Of a stretch of DNA of 64,000 bases, positions 17,783-26,336 are shown piece by piece. The translations under genes were made by a program, and so were the position numbers. The notes under the pieces were generated by a model, which was not told where the DNA came from, made no database searches, and saw only the letters and a program-made list of their open reading frames with translations. Numbering within the stretch: the stretch's first letter is position 1; each line of letters opens with the position of its first letter. This DNA comes from CAVTWJ01 sp963849485 (GTDB taxonomy: Bacteria; Oederibacteriota; Muellerivitia; Muellerivitales; Muellerivitaceae), in contig CAWKIF010000114.1 of assembly GCA_963849485.1 (NCBI GenBank), positions 10,809 to 74,808 of the forward strand. The letters are read 5' to 3'.

Positions 17783-19615
17783 TTAAACAGTTTTAACGGC
17801 CTTCGCACTTTTCGCCTTTAAACCCACCACCGTTACCAGGATGATTTCCAGGGCCACGAAAGTACAGACATAAGGGAGTCCACCCTTGGAAAAGCCATAA
17901 CTGTGCAGGCCTACACCCAGCACGAAATTCACGCCATACCAGGCCATCAGAACCCCCAAAAAGGCTGAAACGACGCCGATGATGAATCCCTTATCCTTCA
18001 GCCAACCCGCTAACCGGCCGTGAAGGATGGCCACATAGCCGATGAGCGCGATTAAGGCCCAGGTTTCCTTAGGGTCCCAACCCCAAAACCTACCCCAGGA
18101 ATAATTGGCCCAGACCCCGCCCAAAATGGTCCCCGCCGCCAATAGCACAACCCCCACTTGAACCACCCGGTAAAGAAGGCGGGTTTGCCGCTTCAAACGG
18201 TCCGGGTCATTGCCGTGGGCCCAAAGGGTCCAAAGGCAAACATGTCCGATGCCCAGTGAAAGTAGGAAAGCCGCGTAACTGAGGGTGATGGTCAAAACGT
18301 GAATGGTTAGCCAAAAATTGCTGCGCAAGACTGGCTCCAGGGGCTGAATGGAGGGGTCCAAGACCGTCGGCACATTGTCCGCCAAAACGAACCCGATGAC
18401 CGCCAAGACGGACCCCGCCATGGCGAATTGCCGGTTCTTGAAGATCAGCTCAAAGCTGAGGGCGAAGACCGTCATGCCGAAAGTCACCCAGATGAGCGAC
18501 TCGTACATGTTGGAAACCGGGGGCCGGCCCGCGATGAGGCAACGCAAGGAGAAACCATAAGCGCTTAATAGAATTCCCCCGATAAAAAGACTGAACCCTG
18601 GCCAATAAAGGCCCCTTACTCCAAGCATGGCCGAGAGACCCATGAGTAGGAAGGCGGTCAGCTGGACGATCCAGGCCCATCGGAATGGTTTTAGGCTGTT
18701 GTACTGCACTTCCAGGTTGATCTTACCCTCATCAGGCGAGTCCTTCCCCCCGATCTGGCGAAGAAGCTGCCTGAAATCGCCGCAAGCGGCGGAAAACCCG
18801 GGCGCGTCCCCTTTTTTATAGCTTTCCATCACTCGGGCAAAACTGGTCAGGATGGCCTTGGCGGCCTCGGGCATCTTGTCCCCATCCCGTTCATAGGCCC
18901 GGCGGAAATCATCCAGTGAGGCCCACTTTTGCGTGGTGGGATCAGGCACGGGGATAAGGTTCAGGGCCGTTCCCGATTCGATGTCTTCCAGCCTCTGCAG
19001 GCGGCCGAAGACCGATAGGGCCTCCTTTTCCATGGGGTCCAGGGTCATCTTTTTTTGCTGCTTTCCGAATGAGGCGTTGGCGTAAGCAATAAACCCTTCG
19101 TTATGGATGAGGGAAACGGGCATGGCTCTTTTTTGGTCCTTGGGGATGCCCAGCATGTCCTTGAGCCCCAGGTTTTCCACCAATACGCACTCTTTCGAGT
19201 CCCAGGGCCCTGGCTGGACGATCCATTCCATCAGGGTTTTGAGCGAATCCTTGTCCTCAAACCTCTCCTGCCCGGTGACCATACGCACGTTCTCGCGCGC
19301 GAAGGTATCCATGGGTTTTACCCGGCCTCCATCCTGGATGGGAATTCGCGCCAGGATCGAAAAATCCAGTCCCTGTGCGAAAACAGGAACACATAAAGAC
19401 AAAATGAATAAGGCGATTGAACCACCAAGGCGCCAAGACGCCAGGAAAGACTCAAACGATCTCGTAGGAAAAAACAAAAATATTCCTAAAAAAATTTTTA
19501 GATTTAAGCCGGATTTATAAACAATAGTTTTCTCGGTTTTTATTTGACTAAAAAAGACTTTCTTGGCGTCTTGGCGCCTTGGCGGTAAATCCTTATTTAT
19601 TTTTAACCTAAGCAT
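17783..19615 (-). CDS. ccsA: Cytochrome c biogenesis protein CcsA/ResC-like
   Basis: 610 residues. The C-terminal half is a multi-spanning CcsA haem-handling domain with the WWD-type motif WANYSWGRFWGWDPKETWAL and conserved histidines in transmembrane helices (LTIHVLTITLSYA, ILHGRL). CcsA with ResB forms the system II synthase that attaches haem to apocytochromes c outside the membrane. The ATG at 19615 overlaps the resB stop, so the pair is coupled. The first ~75 residues are unusual: they are encoded by a palindromic repeat (19421-19588) that lies inside the frame before what looks like an original signal peptide (SIALFILSLCVPVFAQ). The true start could therefore be internal. Confidence 0.88.
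   Translation of the reverse strand: MLRLKINKDLPPRRQDAKKVFFSQIKTEKTIVYKSGLNLKIFLGIFLFFPTRSFESFLASWRLGGSIALFILSLCVPVFAQGLDFSILARIPIQDGGRVKPMDTFARENVRMVTGQERFEDKDSLKTLMEWIVQPGPWDSKECVLVENLGLKDMLGIPKDQKRAMPVSLIHNEGFIAYANASFGKQQKKMTLDPMEKEALSVFGRLQRLEDIESGTALNLIPVPDPTTQKWASLDDFRRAYERDGDKMPEAAKAILTSFARVMESYKKGDAPGFSAACGDFRQLLRQIGGKDSPDEGKINLEVQYNSLKPFRWAWIVQLTAFLLMGLSAMLGVRGLYWPGFSLFIGGILLSAYGFSLRCLIAGRPPVSNMYESLIWVTFGMTVFALSFELIFKNRQFAMAGSVLAVIGFVLADNVPTVLDPSIQPLEPVLRSNFWLTIHVLTITLSYAAFLLSLGIGHVCLWTLWAHGNDPDRLKRQTRLLYRVVQVGVVLLAAGTILGGVWANYSWGRFWGWDPKETWALIALIGYVAILHGRLAGWLKDKGFIIGVVSAFLGVLMAWYGVNFVLGVGLHSYGFSKGGLPYVCTFVALEIILVTVVGLKAKSAKAVKTV
19421..19588. repeat. Palindromic repeat inside the ccsA reading frame (family copy C)
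   Basis: The left arm (about 19421-19450) is ACCACCAAGGCGCCAAGACG and onwards; the right arm (about 19556-19588) is its near-perfect reverse complement ending CCTTGGCGGTAA. The arms are the same GCC-AAG modules as in the copy at 16941-17101. The central ~105 bases are AT-rich. On the minus strand it is open and read through by the ccsA frame. Confidence 0.8.
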
Positions 19616-21044
19616 TCGCTTCCCCTTTTTTCCAGGTGGGATTCTTGAACCAAAACATCAGTATGATCCCAAAGATCATGACCAGTGCCCCCCCGTATTT
19701 CAAGGCGATCCCCGGATCTCTCCCCACCGCGAAAACCGATATAAATTTCCCATCTGGGTTTTTGGAATAACTGGCCTGAAAGACGGTATAGCCCGCCTGG
19801 TGGAGCGGATGATTCATGTAGATCTGGGTGGGAACCTGGGTGCCTTTTAAGGAATCCATCACGTAAACATCACTGGCATAGGAAGCAGGCTTGTCGGTGC
19901 CAGGGTCGGTCCCGAGGTTGAATTTGATTAATTCAATACCGAAAGGTAGGTTTTTCTGGCGGGGGCCGAAAGCAACCGAGAAGGGTTTTCCGCTCAATTT
20001 GAAGGATTGCTGGCTCTCGTACCCTATCCAACCCTCATGCTTTTCCCCTTCCTTTAAGATCTCATAATGAAGCGCGGGTTCCGGATCGCGCTGTTCAGGC
20101 AGGGCTTCAGCGTCGTATCTCTCGTCCGGAAGGGCCGAGGGGCTGAATTCCTCCACTTTGAACTGCATATCCATCCAACCGGTGGGCGTCTCGACCCCCA
20201 CGGGGAAAGGCTGAACCGGGGACCAATCCCCACGATGCCGGGTTTGAAAAAGAAGCTTTCCTGAGGAATCCATAAGGAGTGTAAGGACATTGGGAGGCAG
20301 TTGAGCCCCTTCCTTTTGGACCCTATTCTTCCAATCGGCAGATTTAGCGAAATAGACCGAGGCGGGCCCCAGGTCGATTTGGCCGTAATCCTTATCGCCC
20401 AAAAAGAACCATTGGTCCTGGTGCACGAACGAGCTATTGAGGACCAGGTGAGCGGCCGGCATTCCCTTTTCCCCCTTATCCGCAGGGCGGGATAAAACCT
20501 TCTTCTGGGCGTTAAAATAATATTGGTTCACCAGCACTAGCCCCCCATCCGCCAATTTCCATGTCCGGGGATGGTCGGGGTTAGGGGCGCCAAGGGGGAA
20601 CTGGGCGGAAAAGGTCTCCGGGACCTCCTCCCCAGCCTGGGCGTAGAACGTGGGTTTGTCCTCCTGAAAAACCTGCCCCGCTTCCCCTTCCGATAGGGCG
20701 ATCTGGCCGTCGGTTCCCATGAGCTGGGTGACGAGCGAACCCAGCAGGATGAGCAAAATACCGGAGTGAGTGATGACAAACCCGGTTTGGTGCTTTTTCC
20801 AGGGATATCGGGAAAGGGCCGAACAAAGGACATTCACACCCAAAAGCAGAAGGAAAGCAGCGAACCACCAGGTGGAATAAACGAAATGCTTGGCGGCCCA
20901 AGTGGAATAACGGGATTCCACAATGGTTCCCGCCGCCAAAAGAACCGCTAAAAGAAATAAAAGCGGCATCGCCAGCTTGATCGATGATAGAAATTTGAAG
21001 ATTCTATTGAGAAAAACGCGCAAACCCCGGCCTCCATGGTTCAA
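19608..21044 (-). CDS. resB: ResB/Ccs1-like cytochrome c biogenesis protein
   Basis: 478 residues: three N-terminal transmembrane helices (LAMPLLFLLAVLLAAGTIVE, YSTWWFAAFLLLLGVNVLCS, FVITHSGILLILLGSLVTQL), a large extracytoplasmic domain, and a final helix near 450 (ALKYGGALVMIFGIILMFWF). This is the ResB/Ccs1 topology, the partner of CcsA in system II cytochrome c maturation. IESRYSTWAAKHFVYSTWWF resembles the conserved early loop. Its 3' end overlaps the ccsA start by 8 bases. Confidence 0.88.
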   Translation of the reverse strand: MNHGGRGLRVFLNRIFKFLSSIKLAMPLLFLLAVLLAAGTIVESRYSTWAAKHFVYSTWWFAAFLLLLGVNVLCSALSRYPWKKHQTGFVITHSGILLILLGSLVTQLMGTDGQIALSEGEAGQVFQEDKPTFYAQAGEEVPETFSAQFPLGAPNPDHPRTWKLADGGLVLVNQYYFNAQKKVLSRPADKGEKGMPAAHLVLNSSFVHQDQWFFLGDKDYGQIDLGPASVYFAKSADWKNRVQKEGAQLPPNVLTLLMDSSGKLLFQTRHRGDWSPVQPFPVGVETPTGWMDMQFKVEEFSPSALPDERYDAEALPEQRDPEPALHYEILKEGEKHEGWIGYESQQSFKLSGKPFSVAFGPRQKNLPFGIELIKFNLGTDPGTDKPASYASDVYVMDSLKGTQVPTQIYMNHPLHQAGYTVFQASYSKNPDGKFISVFAVGRDPGIALKYGGALVMIFGIILMFWFKNPTWKKGEANA

Positions 21045-21100
21045 AGGGGACTTATCTTAGGGGGCCTCCTAGGTCAAAACAAGGCTTTGGGCCGGGAAGG

Positions 21101-21517
21101 CTAGGGGTTCACCGCTTGAGGCATCCTAAAACCCGGGGTGGGGGTAGGTGTCGGCAAAGGCGATAAGTGCATAAAGGCCCGTAACCCATCTACGAATTTT
21201 CGTAATGTCGCGCTGTCGGGGTTGAGTTCCAAGGCCTTTTCGAAGTTCTTGAGCGTTTCCTTGTAATCCTTCTTGATGTAGTAAACGGTCCCGAGGGCCT
21301 GATAGGCGGGCCAGTAATCCACGTCCTCATCGATCGCGGAGTTGTAATAGGAAATCGCCAAATCGTACTGCTTTTTTTCGAAGGCCCGGGTTCCCATCCG
21401 CACGAAATCAGGAGCATGCTCTTGGGCGAAAAGCAAGGAAGGAATAACTAAGAGGTAAAATCCCCCAATGATCAGAGCCAAGCGTTGAAAATATTTAATC
21501 GTGTTTTTCAATTTCAT
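21101..21517 (-). CDS. Exported TPR-repeat protein
   Basis: 138 residues: a signal peptide (LALIIGGFYLLVIPSLLFAQ) and about two tetratricopeptide repeats (GTRAFEKKQYDLAISYYNSA and AYQALGTVYYIKKDYKETLKNFEKALELNP), then a Pro/Thr tail (PLPTPTPTPG). It is probably a periplasmic protein-interaction module. The ATG at 21517 with GGGTGA upstream is chosen over one at 21526. It is not clearly linked to its neighbours. Confidence 0.7.
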   Translation of the reverse strand: MKLKNTIKYFQRLALIIGGFYLLVIPSLLFAQEHAPDFVRMGTRAFEKKQYDLAISYYNSAIDEDVDYWPAYQALGTVYYIKKDYKETLKNFEKALELNPDSATLRKFVDGLRAFMHLSPLPTPTPTPGFRMPQAVNP

Positions 21518-21550
21518 ATCACCCAAGGTTTATTTTACGTCTAAATGCAG

Positions 21551-21582
21551 AAAAGCGCCCCAGGGAAATCCCCGGAGCGCTT
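21551..21582 (-). terminator. Rho-independent terminator
   Basis: On the minus strand AAGCGCTCCGGGG and CCCTGGGGCGCTTTT form a strong GC stem with a 4-base loop and a T tail, about 30 bases beyond the stop of the TPR/beta-barrel gene. Confidence 0.8.
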
Positions 21583-21610
21583 AATTTTTATTAACTACTT
21601 ACAAAATCTG

Positions 21611-22657
21611 CTAAAAATCAATATTCACGCCCGCCGTAATCGGCAGGTAGGAGAAACTTCCACTAACGCTGATATTATCACTCGAGGAACTATCGAAGAG
21701 CATGCTGTATTCGGCCTGGAGGAAAAGACTCATGTCCGGCCCGAGTGCATACTCGGCCCCCACCCCGATTTCAACCATCGGGTCCGTGTGGGTTTGGGAG
21801 CCTGAAGCGCTGGTCGAGCCTTCTAAACTCTGGACGTAGGAAACAATATAAGAAGGTAGGTTTCCTGAATTAAAAGTGTCTGTGGAGGAATTACTTAACA
21901 TCCCAAAACCAACGCTGGCTGTCAGATAGGGCCGGATCGTGTCACCGTCAAACTTATATTTAATGGACGGGGCAATCTCAATCAACCCAAAGGAGTTGGT
22001 GGATGAGATTGAATAATAATAGGCGCCATAACTGTAAGTGGCGGCAGCAGAGGGTCCGTTGAAATTTAAGTAAGCCAGTTTCAATCCAATCGCTAAGTGA
22101 GGATCCAAGAGATAATAACCAACCACTCCACCTCCAATTCCTGTTCCATAACTGATAGAAGTGGAAGGGCCTGAAGCTATTGATTCGGAATAACTAGATC
22201 CAACCCCAACCCCGAGATAAGGTTCGATCTCGATATATTTTCCCGCGGTATAACCACTGGTCTTTTTATAGTTTAATCCGGTACCTGCCGCAGCCGCATT
22301 TCCAGGCAGGGGAGGAGTGTTAGAACTGGAACCTACCTGCGTCTGAAGATATTGAATGACCGAGTCCAATTGGGTGTTCGAAGGGTTCAGGGCCTTGGCC
22401 TGCTGGTAGGCCGCCAGGGCTTCCGGTTTTTGTCCTAACTGATAGTAGGAACTACCCAATCCCTGGAAAGCCGCCGCGTTGTTGGGGTCCAATGTGGTGG
22501 CGTACTTGTAATAGGACACCGCCTTGGTGTAATCCTTGGCCGCGTATAGCTGGTTGCCGTAATTGAGATAGGCGGCGGCATTAGGCGTTTGGGCGGTCAA
22601 AGGAATGTTGGGAAGAAGCAGGAAGAGAAATGCGGCCACAACCAGCAAACGTTTCAT
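21611..22657 (-). CDS. TPR-repeat outer-membrane beta-barrel protein
   Basis: 348 residues: a signal peptide (LLVVAAFLFLLLPNIPLTAQ), three TPR units (AAYLNYGNQLYAAKDYTKAV, AAAFQGLGSSYYQLGQKPEA and a following helix), a Gly/Ser linker, then a predicted beta-barrel of about 200 residues with many Tyr/Gly/Ser strands and a C-terminal ITAGVNIDF ending in Phe. It is probably an outer-membrane protein with a periplasmic TPR part. It shares the TPR style of the gene at 21101-21517. Confidence 0.72.
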   Translation of the reverse strand: MKRLLVVAAFLFLLLPNIPLTAQTPNAAAYLNYGNQLYAAKDYTKAVSYYKYATTLDPNNAAAFQGLGSSYYQLGQKPEALAAYQQAKALNPSNTQLDSVIQYLQTQVGSSSNTPPLPGNAAAAGTGLNYKKTSGYTAGKYIEIEPYLGVGVGSSYSESIASGPSTSISYGTGIGGGVVGYYLLDPHLAIGLKLAYLNFNGPSAAATYSYGAYYYSISSTNSFGLIEIAPSIKYKFDGDTIRPYLTASVGFGMLSNSSTDTFNSGNLPSYIVSYVQSLEGSTSASGSQTHTDPMVEIGVGAEYALGPDMSLFLQAEYSMLFDSSSSDNISVSGSFSYLPITAGVNIDF

Positions 22658-22825
22658 GAAAGGCCCTCCGCAAATATCAAGATAACAACGAATCAGATGA
22701 TCGAATTAGCAGTATCAAGAATTGTTTTAACGGCATGATAAACCATATTAAAAACACACTCTTGACGGGAAGCGGATGAATTATATCACCCATTTTCGGG
22801 GTAAATTCCCAGAATATTCGTTTAC

Positions 22826-23572
22826 CTAAGCCTTTGGAGAATGATCCTGAACCGATTCCCCCAAATAAGCTTCCTTTACCTTGGGGTTAGCTAAAACCTT
22901 GTCGGCGGGGCCTTCTAAGATCACGCACCCGGTCTCCAAAACATAGGCGAAATTAGAGATTTCAAGGGCCAATTGGGCGTTTTGCTCCACTAAAAGAATA
23001 GTGGTTCCCTCATGGTTGATTTTCTCAATGATTTCAAAAATCAGCTCGATGACCTGTGGCGCCAGCCCTAAGGACGGCTCATCCAACAAAAGAAGCTGGG
23101 GCCGGGCCATGAGGGCCCGCCCAATCACTAGCATCTGCTGTTCCCCACCCGAAAGCGTCCCGGCGGATTGCCCGCGCCTTTCTTGAAGCCGGGGAAACAA
23201 GGAAAAGACATGATCCAGGTCTTTCTGGATACCCGCTTTATCATGACGGACAAAAGCCCCCAGATCTAAATTTTCCGAGACGGTGAGGTTGGGGAAAACA
23301 CCCCGGCCTTCCGGGCATTGGACGATTCCCCGGCGCACCAGCTCATGGGGCGGGATGGAAAGGGTGTCCTCTCCGTGAAAAAAAATGCCGCCAGAGGAGG
23401 CTCGTTTCAATCCCGAAACCGCCCGAAGAACGGTTGATTTGCCCGCCCCATTCGCTCCGATCAAACTGACGATATCCCCTCGACCGACCCTCAAGCTTAC
23501 ATCCCGAAGCGCCTGGATGGATTCGTAGAAGACGCTTAAATTGGTGATCTCGAGTAGAGGTTTAATATTCAA
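22826..23572 (-). CDS. livF: Branched-chain amino acid ABC transporter ATPase LivF
   Basis: 248 residues with Walker A (GANGAGKST), Q-loop region, ABC signature (LSGGEQQ), Walker B (LLLLDEPSLGL) and the switch His region; GRGVFPNLTVSENLDLGA is characteristic of LivF. It would power uptake of branched-chain amino acids or similar substrates. It starts at TTG (23572) with GGAGCGG about eleven bases upstream. A four-helix-bundle gene separates it from livG, and no permease or binding-protein genes lie nearby. Confidence 0.92.
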   Translation of the reverse strand: MNIKPLLEITNLSVFYESIQALRDVSLRVGRGDIVSLIGANGAGKSTVLRAVSGLKRASSGGIFFHGEDTLSIPPHELVRRGIVQCPEGRGVFPNLTVSENLDLGAFVRHDKAGIQKDLDHVFSLFPRLQERRGQSAGTLSGGEQQMLVIGRALMARPQLLLLDEPSLGLAPQVIELIFEIIEKINHEGTTILLVEQNAQLALEISNFAYVLETGCVILEGPADKVLANPKVKEAYLGESVQDHSPKA

Positions 23573-23597
23573 AATCCGCTCCGGACGATTCTTGCAA

Positions 23598-23629
23598 AGT
23601 TTTAAGTTCTTAGTTTTTAGTTCTTAGTT
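23598..23629. repeat. Left 32-bp inverted repeat of the four-helix-bundle insertion
   Basis: Built from AGTTCTTAGTTTTTAGTTCT-type units. Its reverse complement matches 24000-24031 at 28 of 32 positions by hand count. Confidence 0.8.
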
Positions 23630-23640
23630 AATGAAAAAAA

Positions 23641-23985
23641 CTACCGGTTTTTACCTGTAGTTTTAACAATAGCTGTCAACATTCGGGCTAATTCCTCAAC
23701 CTGGGCCAAGGGCTTCGTATAATCTTCACCTTCTAGGTTTGAGGCTTTCATCAATCGAAGCCAATAGCGTGTTTCACGAGCTTCCTTGGAAGCAATCGAC
23801 ATTTTGGAAAGAAAATCTTTTCTGCTTTTTCCCGCCAAGGCTTCCTCGACATTGGCCCCAATGCTTGTCGCGCTCCGAAGAATTTGTTTTGAAAGGATAA
23901 ATTCATTCTTATCCTTCAGCCGTTTATACAGCTTGACGATAGCCAATGAAAACTCAAAGCTCTTTTCCTGGACAATGCTTTTCAC
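23641..23985 (-). CDS. Four-helix-bundle protein (23S rRNA intervening-sequence/S23 family)
   Basis: 114 residues, all helical, with the family signature LRSATSIGANVEEALAG, a KDFLSKMSIASKEARETRYWL helix and an ELARMLTAIVKT C-terminal helix. These proteins are encoded in 23S rRNA intervening sequences and as stand-alone genes; they form pentameric barrels, and relatives serve as accessory factors of retroelements (Avd), but their own activity is not established. Here the gene is framed by 32-bp inverted repeats and splits livG from livF, so it looks like a mobile cassette. Confidence 0.88.
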   Translation of the reverse strand: MKSIVQEKSFEFSLAIVKLYKRLKDKNEFILSKQILRSATSIGANVEEALAGKSRKDFLSKMSIASKEARETRYWLRLMKASNLEGEDYTKPLAQVEELARMLTAIVKTTGKNR

Positions 23986-23999
23986 TTGTTTGCCTCGAT

Positions 24000-24031
24000 A
24001 ACTTAAAACTCAAAACTTAGAACTTAAAACT
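24000..24031. repeat. Right 32-bp inverted repeat of the four-helix-bundle insertion
   Basis: AACTTAAAACT/AAAACTTAGAACTT-type units, inverted relative to 23598-23629. The repeat ends within the stop codon of livG (24030-24032). Confidence 0.8.
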
Positions 24032-24821
24032 ATTTCTTTTTAATGCCAAGATAGGCTTCAATCACTTTAGTGTCTTCCTGTATCTCCTTTGGCGTTCCCT
24101 CAGCAATTTTGACCCCGTGGTCCATGACATGGATGCGTTCGCAGATGCCCATCACCACCCTCATATCGTGTTCGATCAAAAGGATGGTAAGCTTGAATTC
24201 CTCGCGGATCTTACGGACGACCCGGGTCAGCCAAAGGGTTTCCTGGGGGTTCATGCCAGCCGCCGGTTCGTCCATAAGGAGCACCCGGGCACCGGTCGCC
24301 AGGGCCCGCGCGATCTCCAGTTTTTTCTGCTCGCCGTAAGGCAGGGAACCCGCCAGGGCGCCCGAGCGGTGGGATAATTCCAAAACCTCCATTAGCCGCA
24401 GGGTTTCCGAGGCAAAGCGCTCTTCCGCCGCTTGAAAAGCCGGGGTATGGAAAAGGGTGGCGGAAAGGCCATAGGCTTCCTGGTGATGAAAGGCCACCTG
24501 GATGTTGGCCTCCACCGTGAGTTCCTTAAAGAGCCGGATGTTCTGGAAAGTTCGCACCAGCCCTCGATGGGTAATCTGATGGGGCTTGAGCCCCAGGAGG
24601 GAGTGCCCCTTCAAGCGGATGTCTCCCGCGGCGGGCCGGTAGATGCCCGAGATCAGGTTGAAGACCGTGGTTTTCCCCGCCCCGTTGGGGCCGATGAGGC
24701 CCGCCAACTCGCCCTCGTGAAGCGCCAGTGAAAAATCATCCACCGCCACCAGCCCGCCGAAGGCCAGCGTAATGTTTTCAACGTCCAGTACCGTTTCCCT
24801 GTCGTCTTGTTTCTTGATCAT
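24030..24821 (-). CDS. livG: Branched-chain amino acid ABC transporter ATPase LivG
   Basis: 263 residues: Walker A (GPNGAGKTT), the LivG-type FNLISGIYRPAAGDI and LVRTFQNIRLFKELTV blocks, signature (LPYGEQKKLEIARAL), Walker B (VLLMDEPAAGMNP) and a switch histidine in LLIEHDM. It would form the ATPase heterodimer with LivF. No livH, livM or binding-protein gene follows or precedes it in the window. Confidence 0.92.
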   Translation of the reverse strand: MIKKQDDRETVLDVENITLAFGGLVAVDDFSLALHEGELAGLIGPNGAGKTTVFNLISGIYRPAAGDIRLKGHSLLGLKPHQITHRGLVRTFQNIRLFKELTVEANIQVAFHHQEAYGLSATLFHTPAFQAAEERFASETLRLMEVLELSHRSGALAGSLPYGEQKKLEIARALATGARVLLMDEPAAGMNPQETLWLTRVVRKIREEFKLTILLIEHDMRVVMGICERIHVMDHGVKIAEGTPKEIQEDTKVIEAYLGIKKK

Positions 24822-24946
24822 TCGAATCCCCTGCCGGGAGAGTGGCCCCTAGTTTATCCCAAGCGGGGCCGTGACCCTACCCCAGGGTGCGAAAAATCCG
24901 GTGCGAAGGCTGGACTTCGGGCCTACCGCTGGTACAATCCCGCCCC

Positions 24947-25618
24947 ATGAAATCACTTATCTTCGACTTTGACGGCTTGATCCTGGATACCGAAACAGTA
25001 ATTTTCCAGGTTTGGAACGAGATCTACGCCGATTACGGCCACCAGTTGGCCCTGTCGGACTGGGCCTTTTGTATCGGCACCTCGCACCACGCCTTTGACG
25101 TTTACGGCGACCTGGAAAAGAGGGCGGGCCGCCCCCTTCCCCGGGAGGAGATCAAAAAACGACACCAGGCCCGGAGCCGGGAGCTGTTAAGCACGATGAA
25201 ACCCCGGGCGGGCGTCCAGGAATATTTGGAGGAAGCCCAGAAACGAGGCCTTTCCCTGGCGGTCGCTTCCAGTTCACACCGGGACTGGGTGGAAAACCAT
25301 TTAGACCTGATTCAATTGAAGGGTTATTTCCAGGTGATCCGGACCGCGGACGACGTTAGCCAGGTGAAACCCGACCCGGAGCTTTATCTTTCCGCCTTGA
25401 AAGGGCTCGGCACCCAGGCCGGGGAGGCCATTGCCTTCGAGGATTCCCCCAACGGCATCCGGGCCGCCCAATCCGCGGGAATCTTTTGCATGGCCGTCCC
25501 CAACTCCGTCACGATCCGGTTGGACCTGTCCCATGCCGATGACCGGCTGGAATCCATGGCCGCCCTTCCCCTGGGAGAGCTATTAAACCGGGTCGAGAAT
25601 TCCCGTGCCAGTGCTTGA
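24947..25618 (+). CDS. HAD-superfamily phosphatase, beta-phosphoglucomutase-like
   Basis: 223 residues with HAD motif I DFDGLILDTE, motif II Ser in VASSSHRD, motif III Lys in QVKPDPELY and motif IV FEDSPNGIRAA; the cap domain is inserted after motif I as in subclass IA. It hydrolyses or isomerises a small phosphorylated metabolite; the substrate is unknown. The frame is open from 24887, but the ATG at 24947 places motif I at the N terminus. A TACAAT just upstream is a plausible -10 with a very short leader. Confidence 0.9.
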   Translation: MKSLIFDFDGLILDTETVIFQVWNEIYADYGHQLALSDWAFCIGTSHHAFDVYGDLEKRAGRPLPREEIKKRHQARSRELLSTMKPRAGVQEYLEEAQKRGLSLAVASSSHRDWVENHLDLIQLKGYFQVIRTADDVSQVKPDPELYLSALKGLGTQAGEAIAFEDSPNGIRAAQSAGIFCMAVPNSVTIRLDLSHADDRLESMAALPLGELLNRVENSRASA

Positions 25619-25679
25619 AGCCCCTTAGCAGCTAGATTTTATCCAACACCTAAGAGCTAACGGCCAATGGCTGGTTTGC

Positions 25680-26336
25680 TTATCTTTCAGCGATGAGGAT
25701 ATTGGTCATGCCCCAGGGATTGCGTCGGTCCAGGGGTTTTAAAAGGGGCATGAGAAATGTCGGCGTCTTATTGGGCACGGTGAAACCGTGCGAGAAGGCC
25801 TCCACAACCCGAAGGTTGTTTTTCTCCAGCAACTTCCTCAAGTAATCCAAAGAGAATTTCAAGGCGTCCCGTTCCTCGGGGACCACCGCCGAAAAAAGCC
25901 ACATGAGCGGGTTGTTTCGGTTGGGTTCCATGATGACCACGTATTGTCGGCTCACCCGGCGCATTTCGGAAAGCACCTTTCCCGGGTCCTCCACGTGGTG
26001 CAGGAGCGCATGGCAAAAGACCACATCAAAGGCCATGTCCTGGAAAGCCAGACGGTTGGCGTCCATCCCCGCCTTGAGGAACAGGGGATTGGCCTGGAGT
26101 AACCGGCTCGAGAAATCGACCCCCACGGTCCAACATAATTCGCTGAAGGGTTGGGAAAAAAATCCGTTACCGCAGCCCAAATCCAATAGTTTCTGGTTGG
26201 GTTGTAACCGAAGGGTGGCCTGGGTTTCCCGGATCTTGGACAAGGCATAATGGCGGACCACCGGGTGGCTGGGGGAACGCCTTTCCGCTAAGGCATTCCT
26301 TTCCCAATAATCCTTTTGGAACAATCCCGGACTCAT
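25680..26336 (-). CDS. Class I SAM-dependent methyltransferase
   Basis: 218 residues. The SAM-binding motif I reads LLDLGCGNGFF, followed by VGVDFS, the FDVVFCHALLHHVEDP motif IV/post-IV segment and VVIMEPNRNNP. The acceptor is unknown. The ATG at 26336 overlaps the stop of the zinc-ribbon gene by 4 bases, a coupled start that is much better than the in-frame ATG at 26408, which would lie well inside that gene. Confidence 0.85.
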   Translation of the reverse strand: MSPGLFQKDYWERNALAERRSPSHPVVRHYALSKIRETQATLRLQPNQKLLDLGCGNGFFSQPFSELCWTVGVDFSSRLLQANPLFLKAGMDANRLAFQDMAFDVVFCHALLHHVEDPGKVLSEMRRVSRQYVVIMEPNRNNPLMWLFSAVVPEERDALKFSLDYLRKLLEKNNLRVVEAFSHGFTVPNKTPTFLMPLLKPLDRRNPWGMTNILIAER

